Below, in pieces: positions 36,417-45,739 of a stretch of 64,000 nt of DNA. Under the pieces are notes generated by a model. It had not been told where the DNA came from. It worked only from the letters and a program-made list of their open reading frames with translations, and did no database searches. How positions within the stretch are numbered: position 1 is the first letter of the stretch; each line of letters begins with the position of its first letter. Origin of the DNA: Legionella taurinensis (GTDB taxonomy: Bacteria; Pseudomonadota; Gammaproteobacteria; Legionellales; Legionellaceae). Position numbers and translations under genes: made by a program. The stretch covers positions 1,426,001 to 1,490,000 of the forward strand of contig NZ_UGOZ01000001.1 of NCBI RefSeq assembly GCF_900452865.1. The letters run 5' to 3'.

Positions 36417-36740
36417 TCTTGGTACTCCTGACTCAACTGGCTGGTTTAGCTATGCAAAAGCCAAGCCAGGTTTATTAATTATTTAAGAACAATGACTTAA
36501 AATGACCCCGTGTCGAGGTGGAGGCGCTTCTTTAAGGCATTTTATGATGGGCTGCATCCTGCGTCGAACGGGTTGGCTGCCTGTGCGGACAAGACAGGGT
36601 AGGTGGGTGCAGCATACCCATGGCTTTTCTCTCTGATGCCTTTTCCGGACAGGCTCGCATGGGTTACTGTAGGCATGGTCTCTTTATACTTAGACCCGCA
36701 TCGCTTATGATACTCGTTGATTTACTGAAGCGATTAATGA
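36417..36740. other. Intergenic region between divergent flgA and cytochrome c5 genes
   Basis: 324 bp without a gene. It holds the sigma-54 promoter of flgA near its left end and a small stem CCTGT/ACAGG (36580-36598). A TATGAT -10 candidate for the cytochrome gene lies near 36706. An open frame from 36620 overlaps the cytochrome gene out of frame and was judged not to be real. Confidence 0.5.
36453..36468 (-). promoter_or_regulatory. Sigma-54 promoter of flgA
   Basis: On the minus strand TGGCTTG-GCTT-TTGCA has GG and GC separated by exactly 10 nt. It matches the -24/-12 consensus TGGCACG-N4-TTGCW at all but two positions. It lies about 37 nt before the GTG start. Control by RpoN and FleQ would be expected from known flagellar hierarchies of Legionella and Pseudomonas. 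Confidence 0.75.
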
Positions 36741-37136
36741 ATGCGTTTTCTCTTAACACTCTTATTATTAGTATCGACTTCCCTCTGGGCCACCAGTCAT
36801 CATCCTCAGGATTTTCTGAATGAGGTGAAGGGACGGCCGGATGAAGGCCGGCAGATTGCCGATCATTATTGTGCCAATTGCCATGCGATAAAGCCTCTGA
36901 TTGAACTGGGTGCGCCTAAAATGGGACAGGCTAAGGATTGGGAGCCGCGCCTTAAGGCTGGACTTGAGCTTTTATTTCAACGGGCCGATACAGGGATGAA
37001 TGCCATGCCCGCACGCGGCGGTTGTTTTGAATGCAGTGATAAGCAATTAAAGCTGGCCATTCTCGCTCTTCTTCCTGAAGACATCCTAAGAGATCAAAAA
37101 TTGATCAAAAAGTTTCTTGAAAAAACAAACAGTTAA
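36741..37136 (+). CDS. Cytochrome c5-family protein
   Basis: A 131-residue periplasmic cytochrome. The signal peptide ends near LWA-TSH (residue 17). One haem motif CANCH (Cys44, Cys47, His48) is present, with a Met ligand likely in the MNAMPARGG segment. The extra cysteine pair GGCFECSD is typical of cytochrome c5. It should carry electrons in the periplasm; its partner oxidase is not in the window. Confidence 0.88.
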   Translation: MRFLLTLLLLVSTSLWATSHHPQDFLNEVKGRPDEGRQIADHYCANCHAIKPLIELGAPKMGQAKDWEPRLKAGLELLFQRADTGMNAMPARGGCFECSDKQLKLAILALLPEDILRDQKLIKKFLEKTNS

Positions 37137-37208
37137 AAAAATTTAAAAAAAGACCTAAACTTATTCATCGTTCTCCCGATAAAACAAAAAAAGAGGGAGG
37201 ATATAACA

Positions 37209-37766
37209 ATGAAAAAGCTACTGGTTGTGGGCCCGATGTGTGTCCTGGTTGCTGGTTGCGGATCCATGGACAGGTCAACCGTGGTTGTGGATGATGCGGG
37301 TTATACTCATCATACACTGTCCATGGCTGCAGACAGGAAAGGAGTTGCCCATTTCCCCGAAACGCGTCCAGCCACAGGTAAAAAAGTATTCATTTTTGAC
37401 CCCAAAGCAACCGCCTGGGCAGCCTATGATGCTCAAGGCAATCGCATTAAAACCGGAAGCGCTTCTGGCGGTAAGGACTTCTGTGAAGACGTGGGCCGGG
37501 GTTGCCGCACTGTAACCGGTACTTTCCGTGTTTACTCTAAAAAAGGACCTGAATGCACGTCCAGCATTTACCCCATCGAAACCGGTGGCGGTGCAAAAAT
37601 GCCGTATTGCATGCACTTCCATGGCGGATACTCCATCCATGCCGCTTACGAAGTACCCAATTACAACGCCAGTCATGGGTGTGTGCGGGTTCTTCCCAGT
37701 GCGGCTAAATGGTTAAACGAAAACTTCATCGACATTGGTACGACGGTTATCGTGAAACCATACTAA
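37209..37766 (+). CDS. L,D-transpeptidase (YkuD) lipoprotein
   Basis: A 185-residue lipoprotein with lipobox VAGC (Cys17). The catalytic motif is His144 in YSIHAAYE, then SHGCVRV with nucleophile Cys158. It is predicted to form 3-3 peptidoglycan cross-links or attach proteins to peptidoglycan. An AGGGAGGA ribosome-binding site precedes the ATG. It stands alone, with a strong hairpin downstream. Confidence 0.88.
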   Translation: MKKLLVVGPMCVLVAGCGSMDRSTVVVDDAGYTHHTLSMAADRKGVAHFPETRPATGKKVFIFDPKATAWAAYDAQGNRIKTGSASGGKDFCEDVGRGCRTVTGTFRVYSKKGPECTSSIYPIETGGGAKMPYCMHFHGGYSIHAAYEVPNYNASHGCVRVLPSAAKWLNENFIDIGTTVIVKPY

Positions 37767-37786
37767 AACCATGGCGTAACTCCCGT

Positions 37787-37814
37787 TTTCATGCCCGTGC
37801 AGGCGGGCATGAAA
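37787..37814 (+). terminator. Hairpin after the L,D-transpeptidase gene
   Basis: TTTCATGCCCG (37787-37797) and CGGGCATGAAA (37804-37814) form a perfect 11-bp stem with a 6-nt loop, 20 nt beyond the stop. No U-tract follows, so it may act as a 3' stabiliser or a weak terminator. The following 216 bp up to gatB show no gene. Confidence 0.55.
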
Positions 37815-38030
37815 GGGGAACAGGCCTCGATAACAGTCATTGCCTGCTTAGTCTCAGGCACCCCAATTCGGGTTTTCAATGGTTGCCCGCCTTCGCGGCA
37901 GGATAAATGATGAGACCTTCAGACAGGGTTATCCCATGCCTCCGCTCGTTGTCTTGTCTTCGCGCGCAGGGCAGCGGATAGCCCTCAAGCAAGGTCATCC
38001 TATGCTTTCCCTTTAAGTGCAGTTTACTGC

Positions 38031-39461
38031 CTAGAGGTACTTTTTAAGGAGCTGGTTGATTTGTTCGGGATTAGCCTGTCCTTTGGTCTCTTTCATGATC
38101 TGCCCGACAAAGAACCCCAACAGTTTTTCTTTACCGGCGCGATAATCAGCCGCTTGCTGCGGGTATTGTTCAACGGTGCGTTGAACCAGCGCCTCGAGCA
38201 GGGGATCGTCTTGCACGGGTTGATATCCTTCCCTGGCAATAATGGCGTCTACCGTGCCTTGCCCCTGCCAGAGGTGATTAAAAATCGCTTTAAGGACGTT
38301 GGCGGAAAACGTTTTCTTACTGGCATAATCAAGCAGCGGCGCTAGATCTGATGCGGAAATCCTGGGATTTTCAAAGGATTCATTCACCTCATTCAAGGCC
38401 GCCGCATAAGCGCCTTTGAGCCAATTGACGATGGTTTTTTCATCCGCCTGGCTGAGTTCCCGCACCGCTTCAAAATAATGGTAGGTGGCGGGTGCGGCCA
38501 GCAGGAATTGAATATCATCCGCATTCAGATGGCCAAGCCCCTGAAGATGGGCTTTGATCGCCGCAGGCAAGGGCGGCAGGGTTTCTTTTATTTCCGTTAA
38601 TTGCTCGTCATCGATGGCAATGGGCAGCAAATCAGGATCAGGAAAATAACGGTAATCATTCTCGTTTTCCTTGCTGCGTAAAACCTGGGTGGTTTCGGTA
38701 TTGGGATCAAATAAACGCGTTTCCTGAATCACGGCCTGTCCGCATTCCAGTAAGTCCTGATGCCTGGCCTGCTCATAGGCAATGGCTTTTTCAATAAAAC
38801 GAAACGAATTCAGGTTTTTCAATTCGGTGCGGGTGCCCAGTTGTGGCGACCCGTGTGGTTTAAGCGACAGGTTGACATCACAACGAAACGATCCTTCCTG
38901 CATGTTGCCGTCGCAAATACCAAGGAAGCGCACCAGTTGATGGAGGGTTTTTAAGTAATTGACCGCTTCTTCGGCCGAGTAGAGGCAGGGCGCTGTGACA
39001 ATTTCCAGCAGGGGGGTGCCGGCGCGGTTTAAATCAATGCCGGTAAAATCAGCCCGCGCATCATGAATCGATTTCCCCGCGTCCTCTTCAAGGTGAGCCC
39101 TGACGATGGTGACTGTCTTCATCGGGGCATCGCCCATGTCCACCTGAAGTGTGCCATGACTGACGATGGGGGATTGAAACTGACTGATCTGATAGCCTTT
39201 GGGCAAATCGGGGTAAAAGTAGTTCTTGCGCTCAAAATAAGACAGGGGATTAATCGTTGCGCCAATGGCGAGTCCAAACTGGATGGCCATGATGACGGCC
39301 TGTTGATTAAGAACGGGCAAGACGCCCGGTAGCCCGGCATCAATGAAGGACGTTTGGGTATTGGGTTTGCCGCCAAAAGCATTGGCTGAACCTGAAAAAA
39401 GTTTCGTTTGTGTTTTTAACTGAACATGCACTTCAAGGCCGATGACAGTATCCCATGCCAT
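38031..39461 (-). CDS. gatB: GatB, Asp/Glu-tRNA amidotransferase subunit B
   Basis: A 476-residue kinase-like subunit starting WDTVIGLEVHVQLKT. YFYPDLPKGYQISQ, HLEEDAGKS and DFNRAGTPLLEIV-type motifs (here DLNRAGTPLLEIV) are present. The C-terminal GatB/YqeY helical tail ends NPEQINQLLKKYL. It activates misacylated Glu-tRNA(Gln) or Asp-tRNA(Asn) for amidation. It is the last gene of gatC-gatA-gatB. Confidence 0.96.
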   Translation of the reverse strand: MAWDTVIGLEVHVQLKTQTKLFSGSANAFGGKPNTQTSFIDAGLPGVLPVLNQQAVIMAIQFGLAIGATINPLSYFERKNYFYPDLPKGYQISQFQSPIVSHGTLQVDMGDAPMKTVTIVRAHLEEDAGKSIHDARADFTGIDLNRAGTPLLEIVTAPCLYSAEEAVNYLKTLHQLVRFLGICDGNMQEGSFRCDVNLSLKPHGSPQLGTRTELKNLNSFRFIEKAIAYEQARHQDLLECGQAVIQETRLFDPNTETTQVLRSKENENDYRYFPDPDLLPIAIDDEQLTEIKETLPPLPAAIKAHLQGLGHLNADDIQFLLAAPATYHYFEAVRELSQADEKTIVNWLKGAYAAALNEVNESFENPRISASDLAPLLDYASKKTFSANVLKAIFNHLWQGQGTVDAIIAREGYQPVQDDPLLEALVQRTVEQYPQQAADYRAGKEKLLGFFVGQIMKETKGQANPEQINQLLKKYL

Positions 39462-39463
39462 AG

Positions 39464-40909
39464 TTAACCCCTTAATTGAGCACTGGCCAGATGCCAGTGA
39501 GTCATTTGTTGATACTGGTGGGCGACGTTCAACAGCGTTGCTTCAGCAAAGTGTTTTCCGATAATCTGCATACCCACGGGCAAGCCTTCGCTGAAGCCGG
39601 CCGGAATGGACACGGCGGGCAAGCCCGCGAGATTGACCGCAACGGTAAAGACATCCGCTAAATAATTCTGTACTGGATCGCTCACTTTTTCGCCGAGCTT
39701 AAAGGCGGTGGTGGGTGTGGTGGGGCCGATAATCACATCGACGGTTTCTAAGGCTCTCAGCAATTCGTCTTTAATCAGCCGCCGAATCTTTAACGCCTGC
39801 AGGTAATAATCGTCAAAATAGCCCGAAGACAGAACATAGGTGCCGGTAAGGATGCGGCGTTTGACCTCGGTGCCAAATCCTTCGGTACGCGAGGCGGTAA
39901 TCAGTTCTTTTAATGTACTGCTTTTTTGGCTGCGGTAGCCAAATCGAATGCCGTCGTAGCGCGACAGATTGGACGACGCTTCGGCGCAGGCAATGACATA
40001 ATAGCAGGGAACCCAGAGTGGCTGATGGGGTAAATCCATTTCGATGACCTCTGCGCCCTGATCGCACAGAACCTTGACGGCGGCATGGATGGTTTCCCGG
40101 ATAGTTAAATCCACGTTTTCACTGAAAAAACAGCGGGGCAGGCCAATGCGCAGTCCCTTGATGGAATCATTGAGGCGTGCCGAGTAGTCTGGAAGCGCCT
40201 GTTGAACCGACGTGGAGTCCTTTGCGTCAAAACCGGCCATGGCCTGCAGGATCAACGCCAGATCATCGGCGCTCTGCGCCATGGGGCCGCCCTGATCAAG
40301 GCTTGATGCATAAGCAATCATGCCGTAACGCGAGACAAGGCCGTAGGTGGGTTTTAAGCCGGAAATGCCGCAAAAGGCTGCCGGCTGACGAATGGACCCG
40401 CCGGTGTCAGAGCCAGTCGCCAGAGGGATAAGGCCCGCTGCCACCGCCGCGGCCGAGCCGCCGGAGGAGCCGCCGGGTACTCGAGTCATATCCCAGGGAT
40501 TTTTTACGGCGCCAAAATAGCTGTTTTCATTGGCAGAGCCCATGGCAAATTCATCCATATTGGTTTTGCCGATTAGCACGGTGCCCTGTTGCTGTAAGCG
40601 GCTAACCACCGTGGCGTCATAAGGCGACCGGTAGTCTGCAAGCATTTTTGAACCGCAGGTGGTGGGTAAATGGCGCGTGCAGAAAATGTCTTTATGGGCA
40701 ATGGGAATGCCGGTTAAGAGGCCAAATTGCCCGGCTTTAAGCGCTTCATCCGCCAAAGCGGCCTGTTGCAAGGCATAGGCTTCATCCACCGTGATGAATG
40801 CGTTCAGTCCTGTGTGATTATCAATCAATTTTAAGTAATGCCTGACCAGTTCCACACTGGAAAGCTGACGTTGCTGCAAGGCTAAAACCGTCTCACGCAA
40901 AGAGGCCAT
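39464..40909 (-). CDS. gatA: GatA, Asp/Glu-tRNA amidotransferase subunit A
   Basis: A 481-residue amidase-signature enzyme with catalytic Lys73 (IPIAHKDIF), the [14 protein letters not shown] segment and the nucleophile Ser in [12 protein letters not shown]. It releases ammonia from glutamine for GatB. The open frame continues 79 codons upstream, but these overlap gatC. The ATG at 40909, with AGGAAA upstream, matches the family. Its start lies 1 nt after the gatC stop. Confidence 0.96.
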   Translation of the reverse strand: MASLRETVLALQQRQLSSVELVRHYLKLIDNHTGLNAFITVDEAYALQQAALADEALKAGQFGLLTGIPIAHKDIFCTRHLPTTCGSKMLADYRSPYDATVVSRLQQQGTVLIGKTNMDEFAMGSANENSYFGAVKNPWDMTRVPGGSSGGSAAAVAAGLIPLATGSDTGGSIRQPAAFCGISGLKPTYGLVSRYGMIAYASSLDQGGPMAQSADDLALILQAMAGFDAKDSTSVQQALPDYSARLNDSIKGLRIGLPRCFFSENVDLTIRETIHAAVKVLCDQGAEVIEMDLPHQPLWVPCYYVIACAEASSNLSRYDGIRFGYRSQKSSTLKELITASRTEGFGTEVKRRILTGTYVLSSGYFDDYYLQALKIRRLIKDELLRALETVDVIIGPTTPTTAFKLGEKVSDPVQNYLADVFTVAVNLAGLPAVSIPAGFSEGLPVGMQIIGKHFAEATLLNVAHQYQQMTHWHLASAQLRG

Positions 40910-40910
40910 G

Positions 40911-41207
40911 TTATTTTCCTGAATCGATGACTTTAGGGACCAGATAGAATCCTTCTTCAAACAAAGGGGCCAGTTGTTCCAGTTCTTCCACGCAGTTATT
41001 TTCGGTGATTTCATCATCACGCAGGCGCTGATGAAGTTCGTAAGGATGGAAAAGCGGGGCCACCTGTCGAGTATCCACCTGGCGTAACTCGGCCACAAAA
41101 TCAATGATGCCATTGACTTCAAGAACGAGGGAAAGGCTGTCATCACAATCGCTGTCCAGAGAGGCTAATTCAGCAATTGCCTGTAATTCTGCCGAGGAAA
41201 TGGTCAT
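40911..41207 (-). CDS. gatC: GatC, amidotransferase subunit C
   Basis: A 98-residue GatC with the pattern [14 protein letters not shown] near the N terminus, and [25 protein letters not shown] in the centre. It wraps around GatA and GatB and stabilises the complex. The start is taken at MTISSAELQ; an upstream ATG at 41276 would overlap the divergent trpEG leader. It is the first gene of the operon. Confidence 0.92.
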   Translation of the reverse strand: MTISSAELQAIAELASLDSDCDDSLSLVLEVNGIIDFVAELRQVDTRQVAPLFHPYELHQRLRDDEITENNCVEELEQLAPLFEEGFYLVPKVIDSGK

Positions 41208-41333
41208 CAAAACTCCAAAAAATAGGCTACTTCGCTGCGGACTGTATAGTGAACAGAAAATTCGCCTGGGATGCAAGGATTTATTCGCCGGATTGCATTA
41301 TCCAATATTTCTTTCTTGGCGGGAAAAGGTAGA

Positions 41334-43508
41334 ATGACTTTATCACTCACCAGTTGGATTGTTATGTTGCAGCAGATAAAAACCCAGGGCGGCGTTTACA
41401 TAGAATGTGAACAGCAGAGTTTAGCCTATGACAATGCCATTGAGCCTTTAATTGAGAAGCTGGATTCGCAGCGCGGCGCCTTGTTCGCCTCCAGTTTTGA
41501 ATACCCTGGACGCTACACCTGCTGGGACATTGGGTTTTTTAATCCGCCGCTCGCCATTGTCTGCAAGCAATCGCATGTTTATCTGCAGGCGTTAAACAAG
41601 CGCGGCGAAGTGCTGTTAACCATTGCCGCTCTGGTTCTTAAGGAATGTGAGTCCATTGACATCCTGAAGCAGACAGAAAAAGCACTCCAGCTGCAGATTA
41701 AGCCGAGTGATCGTGTCTTTAGTGAGGAAGAGCGCAGTCTGCAGCCCTCCATTTTTACCGTCCTGCGGGTGCTTCTGGGTTTTTTCAAATCACCGGATGA
41801 ACCCTATCTCGGCCTGTACGGGGCCTTTGGTTATGATTTGATTTTCCAGTTTGAATCATTGCCGCAGACCAAGGTGCGGGAGGCGGATCAACGGGAAATG
41901 GTGCTTTACCTGCCGGATGAAATCTATGTGGTTAATCATCGCAAGGAAGAAGCCTTTGTTCGTCGCTATGACTTTCAATACCAGGGAAAATCCACGCTGT
42001 CATTGCCGCGGGAGGGTGCATTCAAACCCTATGAAGCCACGCACAAACCCGAGAAGCCAGGCGATCATGAGCCCGGTGAGTATGCCCGAATTGTTGATGT
42101 CGCCAAATCACGGTTTGCCTGTGGGGATCTGTTTGAAGTGGTACCCAGCCAGATTTTTTATGCGCATTGCCCAGAACAGCCTTCGGCCATTTTCAGACGC
42201 ATGCGCAAGGCGAATCCATCCCCTTACGGTTTCCTGATTAATCTGGGTGATGAAGAATATTTAGTGGGCGCCTCGCCGGAAATGTATGTGCGGGTTCAGG
42301 GTCAAAAAGTGGAAACCTGCCCCATATCCGGCACGATCAAACGCGGCGCCGATGCCATAGAGGATGCAAAAAACATCCAGACGCTGCTTGATTCTGAAAA
42401 GGAAGCGTCTGAATTGACGATGTGTACCGATGTGGATCGCAATGACAAATCCCGCATTTGCGAGGCGGGCAGCGTGCAGGTGGTGGGCCGACGCCAGATT
42501 GAAATGTATTCGCGGCTGATTCATACGGTGGATCATGTTCAGGGGGTGTTGCGTAAGGAATTTGACGCGGTCGATGCTTTTTTGACGCACATGTGGGTAG
42601 TGACAGTGACCGGGGCGCCGAAACTCTGGGCGATGAACTTCATTGAAACCCATGAAAAATCGCCCAGACGATGGTATGCAGGCGCAGTGGGCTGGTTTGG
42701 TTTTGACGGCAATTTAAATACCGGCCTTGTATTAAGAACCACACGGATTAAACAGGGCATTGCTGAAATTCGCGTCGGCGCGACCCTGCTGTATGATTCC
42801 GTGCCGCAGGCGGAAGAAGAGGAAACACGGCTTAAGGCATCTGCTTTTCTCGATGTGGTTCAAAATAAAGTCAAGAGCGACGTGCAGCACCGTAGCGAAT
42901 ACCCTGGGCTCGGGCGGCGCGTGTTGTTAGTGGATCATCAGGATTCCTTTGTTCACACCTTAGCGAACTACCTTCGCCAATCGGGCGCGGAAGTCACTAC
43001 GGTCCGATCAAATCTGGTCATTGATTACCTGCAGGCTTCCGAATTTGATTTGGTGGTGCTATCGCCTGGACCCGGTAAGCCTTCGGATTTTAAAGTGGCA
43101 CAGACCATCGAATCTGTTTTGGCGCGCGGCATTCCTTTGTTTGGCGTTTGTCTGGGTTTACAGGGGATGGTAGAGTACTTTGGAGGGGAACTGAGCGTTC
43201 TCGATTACCCCATGCATGGCAAGGCCTCTGAAATCATCGTCAGGGAAGAAGGGGGATTGTTTGCCGGGCTGGCGCCGTCTTTTACGGCGGGCCGTTACCA
43301 TTCTCTCTATGCTCGTCAGGAATCGATGCCCAAATCATTGAAGGTAACGGCAGTGAGTCAGGATGGGATTGTCATGGCAATCTCTCACCGGAATCTGCCG
43401 GTCCATGCCGTGCAATTTCATCCGGAAACCATTTTATCCATGCACAACCAGGCCGGGCAGCGCATTATCAACAATCTAATGGAGATGATTGGCAGCGATG
43501 AAGAGTAA
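41334..43508 (+). CDS. trpEG: TrpEG, fused anthranilate synthase
   Basis: A 724-residue fusion. The chorismate-binding component has GDLFEVVPSQIF, ASPEMYVRV, CPISGTIKRG, DVDRNDKSRICE and VTGAPK. The glutaminase component (from about residue 530) has RVLLVDHQDSFVHTLANYL, LSPGPGKP, nucleophile Cys606 in GVCLGLQGM, and VQFHPET. It makes anthranilate from chorismate and glutamine. The ATG at 41334 follows AAAAGG; an ATG at 41271 would add 21 residues unlike the family. No trp leader peptide is evident. Confidence 0.92.
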   Translation: MTLSLTSWIVMLQQIKTQGGVYIECEQQSLAYDNAIEPLIEKLDSQRGALFASSFEYPGRYTCWDIGFFNPPLAIVCKQSHVYLQALNKRGEVLLTIAALVLKECESIDILKQTEKALQLQIKPSDRVFSEEERSLQPSIFTVLRVLLGFFKSPDEPYLGLYGAFGYDLIFQFESLPQTKVREADQREMVLYLPDEIYVVNHRKEEAFVRRYDFQYQGKSTLSLPREGAFKPYEATHKPEKPGDHEPGEYARIVDVAKSRFACGDLFEVVPSQIFYAHCPEQPSAIFRRMRKANPSPYGFLINLGDEEYLVGASPEMYVRVQGQKVETCPISGTIKRGADAIEDAKNIQTLLDSEKEASELTMCTDVDRNDKSRICEAGSVQVVGRRQIEMYSRLIHTVDHVQGVLRKEFDAVDAFLTHMWVVTVTGAPKLWAMNFIETHEKSPRRWYAGAVGWFGFDGNLNTGLVLRTTRIKQGIAEIRVGATLLYDSVPQAEEEETRLKASAFLDVVQNKVKSDVQHRSEYPGLGRRVLLVDHQDSFVHTLANYLRQSGAEVTTVRSNLVIDYLQASEFDLVVLSPGPGKPSDFKVAQTIESVLARGIPLFGVCLGLQGMVEYFGGELSVLDYPMHGKASEIIVREEGGLFAGLAPSFTAGRYHSLYARQESMPKSLKVTAVSQDGIVMAISHRNLPVHAVQFHPETILSMHNQAGQRIINNLMEMIGSDEE

Positions 43509-44787
43509 AGTCCTCAAAGTCTATGCTGTGGCCATACTACTGGGTGTTTTAACAGGGATTATCGGATCCTGTTTTCAGATAGCGATTGCTTATTTAAGCC
43601 GTGGGTTGAGCGCGGCCATTGCCTGGTCTGAGCGCGTAGGAGTTCCGGGCGCCCTGACGTCAATGCTGTTTTCCATGCTGCTTGTTTACCTGGCCTGGTT
43701 GATGGTGAAAAAAATCGCCCCTGAGGCCTCCGGCAGCGGCGTACAGGAAATTGAAGGGGCCCTGCTTCATGAGCGCCCCATTTTCTGGGAACGGTTGCTG
43801 CCGGTGAAATTCATAGCCGGGGTAATGTCAATCAGCGCCAGCATGGTGGTTGGCCGTGAAGGGCCTACCATTCAAATGGGCGGTAATCTGGGTGAGATGC
43901 TGGGGCAGTGGCTGCGTATTCCAAGGCGCCGTCGGGATACCCTCATTGCCGCGGGTGCGGCTTCCGGTTTGGCCACCGCCTTTAACGCGCCTTTAGCCGG
44001 GGTACTGTTTGTCATTGAGGAAATGCGCAACCAGTTTAATTTCACATTCACCAATTTTAAGATGGTGGCCATTGCCTGTGTCATGGCCACCATTGTCAGC
44101 CACTGGCTTGTGGGTGCAGGTCCTGCGATTGCCATGAGTGTGTTTGAGTTACCCAGTTTAAAGTCGTTGTGGCTGTTTTTTATCTTTGGTCTTTTAGCCG
44201 GCTTAGCCGGGCTTGTTTTTAACCTGGTGCTGATGAAAAGTTTGAGCTTAAAAGATCGATTGTCTGACTTTGCCCAGGGTTGTTATGCCTTAATTCTCGG
44301 CGCGGTCGTGGGCCTTCTGGCCTATTGGTATTCGCCCATTGTTGGCGGCGGTTATGAAATCATCCATCAGTCCTTGACATTGTCGCCGCCTGCCAATGTG
44401 TTACTGCTGCTCATCGGGTTGCGTTTTATCATGACCATGCTGTGTTACAGCAGCAGTGTTCCGGGCGGAATTTTTGCGCCCATGCTGGCCTTAGGCACGC
44501 TGTTTGGTCTTGCCTCTTACTACCTGTTGATTTTAATTATTCCAGACACCACCATTCATCCTGGCATGTTTGCTGTGGCGGGCATGGGCGCTTTGTTTTC
44601 CGCCGCCGTCCGCTCTCCCCTGACAGGCATTGTGCTGGTGGTGGAAATGACTCAAAATTACCTGTTAATTCTACCGATGATGGTGACTTGCCTGACTTCC
44701 ACTACCGTGGTTCAACTGGCAAAAAATCCACCCATCTATGCGCAGTTATTACGGCGGACTCTGGCAAAAGAACGTCTGTCGGCGTGA
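43498..44787 (+). CDS. clcA: CLC-type chloride channel/antiporter
   Basis: A 429-residue membrane protein with about ten or more hydrophobic segments. CLC motifs are GSGVQ (79-83, in place of GSGIP), GREGPTIQMG with gating Glu121, and GGIFAPMLALG. FNAPLAGVLFVIEEM carries the internal Glu pair 174/175. The gating and internal Glu suggest a proton-coupled antiporter rather than a channel. The ATG at 43498 lies inside the trpEG 3' end (11-nt overlap). Confidence 0.87.
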   Translation: MKSKVLKVYAVAILLGVLTGIIGSCFQIAIAYLSRGLSAAIAWSERVGVPGALTSMLFSMLLVYLAWLMVKKIAPEASGSGVQEIEGALLHERPIFWERLLPVKFIAGVMSISASMVVGREGPTIQMGGNLGEMLGQWLRIPRRRRDTLIAAGAASGLATAFNAPLAGVLFVIEEMRNQFNFTFTNFKMVAIACVMATIVSHWLVGAGPAIAMSVFELPSLKSLWLFFIFGLLAGLAGLVFNLVLMKSLSLKDRLSDFAQGCYALILGAVVGLLAYWYSPIVGGGYEIIHQSLTLSPPANVLLLLIGLRFIMTMLCYSSSVPGGIFAPMLALGTLFGLASYYLLILIIPDTTIHPGMFAVAGMGALFSAAVRSPLTGIVLVVEMTQNYLLILPMMVTCLTSTTVVQLAKNPPIYAQLLRRTLAKERLSA

Positions 44788-44863
44788 CACGGCTAAATTT
44801 CATTCGCAAAATGAAAACCGTTCGTTATATACTTTTGCTCAGAACCGGCAACCCAGTGGATTG

Positions 44864-45739
44864 ATGAACTATTTCCATAATAAAAAACTGGCCTTTTTTT
44901 TTATTATCCCGCAGTTGATTGTTACCCTGTTATTTTTTATTTGGCCGGCTTTAAGCGCCATCCTGCAATCGTTGTTTTTTAGCGATGCCTTTGGTCTGCA
45001 TCGGCAATTTGCCCGCTTGGGGAATTTCAGTGATTTATGGGCGGATCCGGGGTATGGAAAAGCAGTACTGGTGACGTTGCTGCTGGCGTTTTTTATTACC
45101 CTGACGACCATGGCCTCCGGCTTATTGCTGGCAACGCTGGTGAATGGACGGCGTCGCAGTCAGGCGATTTATAAAACACTAATCCTCTGGCCTTATGCGG
45201 TTGCGCCGGCTGTGGCGGCGATTCTCTGGCGTTTTCTCTGCCAGCCAACCATCGGCTGGCTGGCCAGTGTATTTCGCTGCATCGGCTTTGATTTTAATTA
45301 CCTCATCCATGGCCAACAGGCGCTGGCTGTGGTTATCCTGACTGCGAGCTGGCAACAGTTAAGCTACAATTTTTTATTCTTTTTTGCTGCCTTAAAGGCG
45401 ATTCCGCCATCGCTCATTGATGCGGCCATCATGGATGGCGCTTCGGCCTGGCAGCGTTTCTGGCAGGTTATTTTCCCTTTGTTATCACCAACGACTTTTT
45501 TTCTGTTGATCATGAATCTGATTTATTCTTTTTTTGAGACGTTTGGCATTATTGATGTCATGACCAGCGGCGGTCCGGATAATGGCACCACCACGTTGAT
45601 TTACAAAGTGTATAAGGATGGCTTTGTGGGGATGGATCCCGGGAGCTCTTCGTCGCAATCCGTCGTCCTCATGCTTCTGGTGGTTGCCCTGACTCTGCTG
45701 CAATTTCGCTATCTCGAGAAGAAGGTGCATTACGAATGA
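44864..45739 (+). CDS. ugpA: UgpA-like ABC transporter permease
   Basis: A 291-residue inner-membrane permease with six predicted segments and the EAA loop (LIDAAIMDGASAWQRFWQVIFPLL). It belongs to the MalF/UgpA family that imports sugars or glycerol-3-phosphate. The frame is open for 42 codons upstream, overlapping clcA, but the ATG at 44864 starts the conserved protein. It overlaps the next permease by 4 nt. Confidence 0.85.
   Translation: MNYFHNKKLAFFFIIPQLIVTLLFFIWPALSAILQSLFFSDAFGLHRQFARLGNFSDLWADPGYGKAVLVTLLLAFFITLTTMASGLLLATLVNGRRRSQAIYKTLILWPYAVAPAVAAILWRFLCQPTIGWLASVFRCIGFDFNYLIHGQQALAVVILTASWQQLSYNFLFFFAALKAIPPSLIDAAIMDGASAWQRFWQVIFPLLSPTTFFLLIMNLIYSFFETFGIIDVMTSGGPDNGTTTLIYKVYKDGFVGMDPGSSSSQSVVLMLLVVALTLLQFRYLEKKVHYE

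Noticed and set aside
36620-36823. 67-codon open frame before the cytochrome gene
   Set aside because: It overlaps the cytochrome c5 gene in another frame, has no ribosome-binding site and no recognisable features.
40910-41146. 79-codon upstream extension of gatA
   Set aside because: It overlaps gatC entirely and has no similarity to GatA; the ATG at 40909 has its own ribosome-binding site.
44738-44863. 42-codon upstream extension of the UgpA-like permease
   Set aside because: It overlaps clcA and lacks membrane character; the ATG at 44864 starts the conserved protein.
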